The notes under the pieces: model-generated | Databases searched by the model: none | What the model saw: only the letters and a program-made list of their open reading frames with translations | What the model was told of the DNA's origin: nothing | Shown here: in pieces, positions 59,934-64,000 of the stretch | Layout: every line of letters begins with the position of its first letter | How positions within the stretch are numbered: position 1 is the stretch's first letter | NCBI GenBank assembly: GCA_002412925.1 | Contig: DHVZ01000077.1 | Span: 124,001 to 188,000, forward strand | Direction: 5' to 3' | DNA length: 64,000 nt | Origin: Anaerolineales bacterium UBA5195 | GTDB lineage: Bacteria > Chloroflexota > Anaerolineae > Anaerolineales > Villigracilaceae | Translations under genes and position numbers: made by a program

Positions 59934-60731
59934 TCATTCCTTTTTTGACCAGTACTTTTTCTGGAGCAAGGCGCTGTTAAGCAAGAATCCAGCCAATCCA
60001 ATTTGCGCCAGGAAAACCATGACCTGGTTATGCAGGCCGGGGATGCAAACTAACCTGCCGTTATCCAGCGCTCGCAGCGAGGTCTGTGCCACCGCTTCCG
60101 AGGTCATCCAGATCCATTTTGGCAGGGTGCCGTAAAAATCCTTTTTGGCATATTCGCCGCGCTTGTGGAAATCGCTGTACGTAAAGCCGGGCAGCAAGAC
60201 CTGGATGAAAATGCCTGTGCCGCGCAGTTCGGCGCGCAGAGCCTCGGAAAAAATATTCAGGAAGGCTTTGGTCCCGGCGTACATGGCATTCCCCGGCAGG
60301 GGGAGATAGGCCGCCGGGGACGAAACGTTGATGATTGCCCCCCGCCCGGCCTCGATCATACCCGGCAGGGCGGCGTGGGTCAGGTGCACGGTCGTGTCTG
60401 CGTGAACCGCCAACATGGAAAGATGCTCTTCGGCGGGCACAGCCACAAAGCCCCCCGGAATACCGAACCCGGCGTTGTTGATCAGCAGATCGAGCGGCGC
60501 ATGGGCTTGAATCCACCCGGCGGCCAGGGCTTGCCCGGCCTCGGTGCTCAGGTCGGCGCTGAGGGCTTCGGCGCAGATGCCGTGTTTTGCAGCCAGTTCA
60601 TCTGCCAGGGTCTGGAGCAGCTTTGTCCGTCGCCCGATCAGCCCCAGGTTATAGCCCTGCGCGGCCAGTTCGCGCGCAAAGGCGGCCCCAATGCCACTGG
60701 TTGCGCCGGTGATCAGTGTGGTTTTTGCCAT
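59934..60731 (-). CDS. Short-chain dehydrogenase/reductase
   Basis: A 265-residue SDR. Cofactor motif TGATSGIGAAFA (12-19) with GRR at the second strand favouring NADP; NNAGFG; catalytic Ser in VSSPAAYLPLPG and Tyr/Lys in MYAGTKAFLN. The C-terminal ~25 residues (VFLAQIGLAGFLLNSALLQK) are hydrophobic, suggesting membrane association as in DltE-like or acyl-substrate SDRs. Its stop lies close to the convergent gene ending at 59879; it ends a leftward unit with recJ. Confidence 0.9.
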   Translation of the reverse strand: MAKTTLITGATSGIGAAFARELAAQGYNLGLIGRRTKLLQTLADELAAKHGICAEALSADLSTEAGQALAAGWIQAHAPLDLLINNAGFGIPGGFVAVPAEEHLSMLAVHADTTVHLTHAALPGMIEAGRGAIINVSSPAAYLPLPGNAMYAGTKAFLNIFSEALRAELRGTGIFIQVLLPGFTYSDFHKRGEYAKKDFYGTLPKWIWMTSEAVAQTSLRALDNGRLVCIPGLHNQVMVFLAQIGLAGFLLNSALLQKKYWSKKE

Positions 60732-60733
60732 GC

Positions 60734-63040
60734 TTATTCCAACTTGAAGTCCGCTTGCCTTTGGAAGTGTTCTCGGTAAGCCGCGGTTTCTTTTAAAATG
60801 GATAAAAGCTGGGAGGCTGCCATTTCAGCGGCTATTTCGTCTCTGGCACCGCCCGCCGTCAAACTAAGCTCATCTCCTTTTGCTGCCACCGTCACTTGCC
60901 CCCGTTTCGAGAGCCATTCCAGTCCCAATCGGACGGCGGCCACCTTCTGGGCGGTGGCGGCGGCAAGTTCGGCGAGACTTGTTTTACCGGCTTTTTTATT
61001 CAGTACAAATTTCACCAGCCCGGCGAGGCGTTCGAGAAGGGGCTTTAAATCGTCCGCGCCGGGGTCGTTTGCAAAAAGGATGACTTTTTCCGGTTTGACG
61101 GTATCCAGCGCGGCCCTGAGTTCATCCGGCGAAGGCGGAATAGTCCAGATGATAAGCGTCCCAGCCGTTTTCAGTTCGTTGCGGTCGAGGCCGTTGATCG
61201 ATTTTTTATCTGTTCCTTCGACCCACAGGATGGTCGAAGGTTGAACGATGAATGTCAAAAGAATCTTGGCCGGGTTTTCAACTCGACGACAATCTACCAC
61301 TTCCAACTTATTCCTTCTAACTTCTATCTTTTCACTTTCCAAAATCCGAAAATCGACAAATTCCAACTGTGTCTGCCGCACACCGCGCCAATCGCTGGCG
61401 CGCAGGGTGTAGGCCAGGTCGAATTTGCCTTCCGGCAGTCCCTCGCTGCCGCCATCCCACCACAGGACTTGCTGCATAGCGCCGCTTTCGTCCTCAACGG
61501 TCAATCTGAGATGTTCCTGGTTTTTGCCCAGTTTTGTGGATGATTTGAGTGTCAAATTGCGGCTGGCCAGGGTCAGTTTTTCGTTCCCCGGCCCAAAGGG
61601 TGCCAGGTGTTCGATCTGTTCCGCGAGCGAGAGATTGGCCTCATCCAACGCCAGCCAGCCGTCGATTTCGAGCACCGCTTCTTCCCATTGACTTTCGCCC
61701 AGCATTTTTTCCACGGTTTTTGACAGCTTGTGTCGAAACTCGGGCAATCTTTCGGCTTCGAGCGAGAGACCGGCTGCCATCGGGTGGCCGCCAAAACCGA
61801 GCAGCAGCTCTTTTTGTGCGGCAATCGCGGCGGTGATATTCAATCCCTCGATGGAGCGGGCCGAACCGCGGACAGGTTCACCTGGCGGCGCGGTCAGCAG
61901 GATGGCGGGTTTGCGGTAGCGTTCCACAATCCGGCTGGCGACGATTCCCACCACGCCGCCCGGCCATTGCGGATGCGCCAGCACGATGACCGGCTGGGCT
62001 AGAAATTCGGGATTATCGCGCAGTTGCGCTTCCGCTGCCCGGTAAACCTGGTCGCAGAGCAGTTTGCGCTGGGCGTTCAAGCCTTCGAGTTGGGTCGCCA
62101 GCACGCGTGCGCGCACCGGGTCAGAGGTGGTCAGTAGCTCGACAATCGGATTGGCGTCCGAGAGCCGTCCGAGGGCGTTCATTCGCGGCCCAAGCATGAA
62201 ACCGATGTGTTCCTCGGTGAGATGGGCAGGGGCTAATTCAGCTAATTCCATGATTGTTTTAAGCCCCAAACGTTGCGTGTTGCGTAGTGCGTGGAGACCG
62301 CGTTGGACTAAGAAGCGTGTGTCACCGCGTAGAATTGCCAGATCGGCAACCAGGCCAAGGGCGACGAGGTCTAGTAATGAGTCAGGAGCAATAAGAAACG
62401 AGTTCCTGCTTGCTTCTTTCTCATTACTCATTTCCAGTAACCTTTCTGCCAACTTGTACGCCACGCCCACGCCCGCCAGCGAACCCAGCGGATGATTTTC
62501 GGGCAGAAGTTTCGGGTTGACGACCGCTGCCGCTTGAGGAAGTGCTGGAGGCAGGTCATGGTGGTCGGTGATGACCATCTCCACGCCGCGTGATTTGGCG
62601 TATTCGACGGCTTCGTGGGCGCTGATGCCGGTGTCGCAGGTGACGACCAGCTTGGCGCCCTGGGCGATGATCCGTGCCAGGTTTTCGAGATTGACTCCAT
62701 GGCTTTCCTGCGCGCGCACCGGGATATGCCAGGTCACGTCTGCACCGAGGGCTTGCAGGGTCTGGACCAGAACAGTCGTGGAGGTCTGCCCGTCCACGTC
62801 AAAATCACCCCAGATGCAGATGGAGTCACCGGCGCGGAGGCTTTGGGCCACCCGGTCAGCGGCGGTGGAAAGCCCCGGTAGGGCCTCGGCAGGCGATGGG
62901 GTGTATGAGTTGGGGTCGAGAAAAGCCCGGGCCGAGGCGGCCTCCGTCATGCCCCTTTGAATCAACGCCTGCCCGACCAGAGGATGCAGGCCAGGCAGGG
63001 GGGCTGGAGCAGATGGGGCTGGGCGTTCAATCCACTTCAT
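60734..63040 (-). CDS. recJ: Single-stranded-DNA-specific exonuclease RecJ
   Basis: A 768-residue RecJ: DHH domain motifs SICIWGDFDVDGQTSTTVLV, CDTGISAHEA and VITDHHDLPPALPQ, then EHIGFMLGPRMNALGRLSDA, the DHHA1 domain (QPVIVLAHPQWPGGVVGIVA; GSARSIEG; GFGGHPMAAGLSL) and an OB-fold domain (~460-570). The ~190-residue C-terminal extension carries a helicase-like NTPase-type fold region (ILFANDPGADDLKPLLER) seen in long RecJ forms. It degrades single-stranded DNA 5'-3' in recombination and mismatch repair. It starts in a 1-base overlap with the nuclease gene. Confidence 0.95.
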   Translation of the reverse strand: MKWIERPAPSAPAPLPGLHPLVGQALIQRGMTEAASARAFLDPNSYTPSPAEALPGLSTAADRVAQSLRAGDSICIWGDFDVDGQTSTTVLVQTLQALGADVTWHIPVRAQESHGVNLENLARIIAQGAKLVVTCDTGISAHEAVEYAKSRGVEMVITDHHDLPPALPQAAAVVNPKLLPENHPLGSLAGVGVAYKLAERLLEMSNEKEASRNSFLIAPDSLLDLVALGLVADLAILRGDTRFLVQRGLHALRNTQRLGLKTIMELAELAPAHLTEEHIGFMLGPRMNALGRLSDANPIVELLTTSDPVRARVLATQLEGLNAQRKLLCDQVYRAAEAQLRDNPEFLAQPVIVLAHPQWPGGVVGIVASRIVERYRKPAILLTAPPGEPVRGSARSIEGLNITAAIAAQKELLLGFGGHPMAAGLSLEAERLPEFRHKLSKTVEKMLGESQWEEAVLEIDGWLALDEANLSLAEQIEHLAPFGPGNEKLTLASRNLTLKSSTKLGKNQEHLRLTVEDESGAMQQVLWWDGGSEGLPEGKFDLAYTLRASDWRGVRQTQLEFVDFRILESEKIEVRRNKLEVVDCRRVENPAKILLTFIVQPSTILWVEGTDKKSINGLDRNELKTAGTLIIWTIPPSPDELRAALDTVKPEKVILFANDPGADDLKPLLERLAGLVKFVLNKKAGKTSLAELAAATAQKVAAVRLGLEWLSKRGQVTVAAKGDELSLTAGGARDEIAAEMAASQLLSILKETAAYREHFQRQADFKLE

Positions 63041-63870
63041 TAGAATTCGATTTCCTGGATTTGTTCCAGCGAGACATCCAGACTTGAGATTTCAGATTCG
63101 ATCGACTCACCCTCGTCTGCCTGCACGCCGCGTTCGCAGTAGGAGCGATAGGGACAGTAGCCGCACATTTTCTCGTCGTTGGTCAGTGGGAAACTCTGCT
63201 TGGATGAAATTTCAGCGACCAGGCTGGTCAATTCGGCCCAAGCGCGTTTGTGGCGGGAGGCGTCATAGGGCAACTGTGAAGGCTCTATCGGGAAATCGGC
63301 GTACCAGTAAGTCATTTCGACCTGTTCCGGGGCAAAGGGTTGGCCGCCGTTCAGATGCGCGCCCGCAACGACGAACAGCGCCCGGTAAACCTTGGTTTGC
63401 AGGCGGGCAGACATCCACTCGTCTTTGGGGCGCTTGTGATACGTTTTCCAGTCGAAAATGGAAGCCCGGCCATCCTTGACGGCGATCAGGTCATATTTTG
63501 CCATCAGGCGGTGTTGGCCAAGCGGCGCGGAAAGAGACAGTTCAGGGTAGAGACTTCCGAGATCTTTAAGTTCTCGGAAGTCTTGCCAATTTTCCCACCA
63601 GCGCGCCAGGTTGGGGGTATTGGCCAGCCGGGCCAGTTTTTCAGCGGGCAGCCCGATCAGACTCTGCTGCGCCAGGCGGTGGAACTGTTGGCCTTCCACC
63701 TGGCGGCGCTCGTTTTCGAGCACGGGCGCGGTCTCAACGGCCGGCCATTGTAACTGCTCGATGTAGCGCAGTTGGAAGCGACGCGCACAATCGACGTAAT
63801 CCTGCAAGGAGGATTGCGAGAAGGTAAAAGGGTTTTGGATTTCGGATTTCAGGTTGACGGTTTCAGGCAT
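63040..63870 (-). CDS. PD-(D/E)XK nuclease-family protein with Fe-S cysteine cluster (RecB/AddB-like)
   Basis: A 276-residue RecB-type nuclease domain: FSQSSLQDYVDCARRFQLRY opens the fold, His in GQQFHRLAQQ, Asp in LMAKYDLIAV, catalytic FDWKTY (D-x-K), and Gln-Tyr in RLQTKVYRALF. One cysteine near the start (YVDC) and three at the end (CGYCPYRSYCERG) form the [4Fe-4S] staple seen in AddB and Cas4 nucleases. Its stop shares a base with the recJ start (TAATG), so the two are co-expressed and likely act together in DNA end processing. No Cas genes are near. Confidence 0.88.
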   Translation of the reverse strand: MPETVNLKSEIQNPFTFSQSSLQDYVDCARRFQLRYIEQLQWPAVETAPVLENERRQVEGQQFHRLAQQSLIGLPAEKLARLANTPNLARWWENWQDFRELKDLGSLYPELSLSAPLGQHRLMAKYDLIAVKDGRASIFDWKTYHKRPKDEWMSARLQTKVYRALFVVAGAHLNGGQPFAPEQVEMTYWYADFPIEPSQLPYDASRHKRAWAELTSLVAEISSKQSFPLTNDEKMCGYCPYRSYCERGVQADEGESIESEISSLDVSLEQIQEIEF

Positions 63871-63877
63871 TGTTTGA

Positions 63878-64000
63878 TTATGGCGTTGCGGTGGGGGCAG
63901 GCGTTGCCGATAAATCTGGCGTTGGCGGTTCAGGCGTTGGTATTTCAGGTATCGGTGTTCCGGGCAGCGGCGAGGGGGTGGCGGATTCGGTTGGGACTGG
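63878..64000 (-). CDS. C-terminal tail of a Pro/Thr-rich protein (cut by window end)
   Basis: On the reverse strand the last 40 codons before a TAA at 63878-63880 read as PTESATPSPLPGTPIPEIPT-type sequence, ending in ATPAPTATP. It is the tail of a protein with a Pro/Thr-rich linker such as the lipoproteins elsewhere in the window. It lies 8 bases upstream of the nuclease gene. Identity unknown. Confidence 0.6.
   Translation of the reverse strand, partial: PVPTESATPSPLPGTPIPEIPTPEPPTPDLSATPAPTATP

Noticed and set aside
63040..63870. Cas4 of a CRISPR system
   Set aside because: No cas genes and no direct-repeat array in the window; the gene is coupled to recJ.

Overview
The window looks like chromosomal DNA of an uncultured anaerobic or facultative member of the Chloroflexota, most likely class Anaerolineae. 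The reasons are the many short lipoproteins with Pro/Thr/Ser-rich linkers, the S9 peptidases, the fused indolepyruvate-type ferredoxin oxidoreductase, the non-pyrrolysine MttB methyltransferases and the mix of ABC exporters with small palindromic intergenic repeats. The placement is an inference; no rRNA or other taxonomic marker is present. I saw no rRNA, tRNA, CRISPR array, insertion sequence with a transposase, or prophage.

Layout. 1-8.7 kb: the end of an RlmI-like rRNA methyltransferase, a lipoprotein, then a PadR-regulated MacB/FtsX-type ABC exporter split by a reverse-strand four-helix-bundle gene, with an alpha/beta hydrolase and an ICMT-like membrane methyltransferase downstream. 9-12.5 kb: a cytidylate-kinase-like protein, a stand-alone TIR-domain protein, and a LacI-type repressor with a ParB-like target gene and three near-identical operators. 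12.4-24.6 kb: mostly reverse-strand metabolic genes (B3/4 protein, FMN split-barrel protein, PhzF, fused 2-oxoacid:ferredoxin oxidoreductase, class V aminotransferase, Crp/Fnr regulator, MFS transporter, an Fpg/Nei paralogue without the catalytic proline, NTF2-like and toroid proteins). 24.8-29.4 kb: a DrrA-type ATPase with two ABC-2 permeases, a small protein and an aminoglycoside-phosphotransferase-like kinase. 29.5-36.2 kb: diheme cytochrome c, FolD, zinc alcohol dehydrogenase, a sugar-type MFS transporter and a GH2 glycosidase.

36.2-57.5 kb is the most interesting part. A tandem creatininase-like protein and an S9 peptidase are transcribed leftward. Divergently, a rightward series encodes one corrinoid protein, three non-pyrrolysine MttB-superfamily methyltransferases, a complete peptide/nickel-type ABC importer, a second S9 peptidase, an M20 amidohydrolase, a methyltetrahydrofolate:corrinoid methyltransferase, a DUF1638 protein and a RACo-type corrinoid activator. 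Read together, this is a self-contained pathway: import a methylated (probably amide- or peptide-linked) compound, hydrolyse it, move its methyl group to a corrinoid and then to tetrahydrofolate, and reductively repair the corrinoid. The substrates are unknown.

57.5-64 kb: a propeller lipoprotein, a cysteine-hydrolase-like protein of unknown function, an SDR oxidoreductase, RecJ overlapping an Fe-S PD-(D/E)XK nuclease, and the C-terminal tail of a Pro/Thr-rich protein cut by the window end. At least two families of palindromic MITE-like repeats are scattered between genes.
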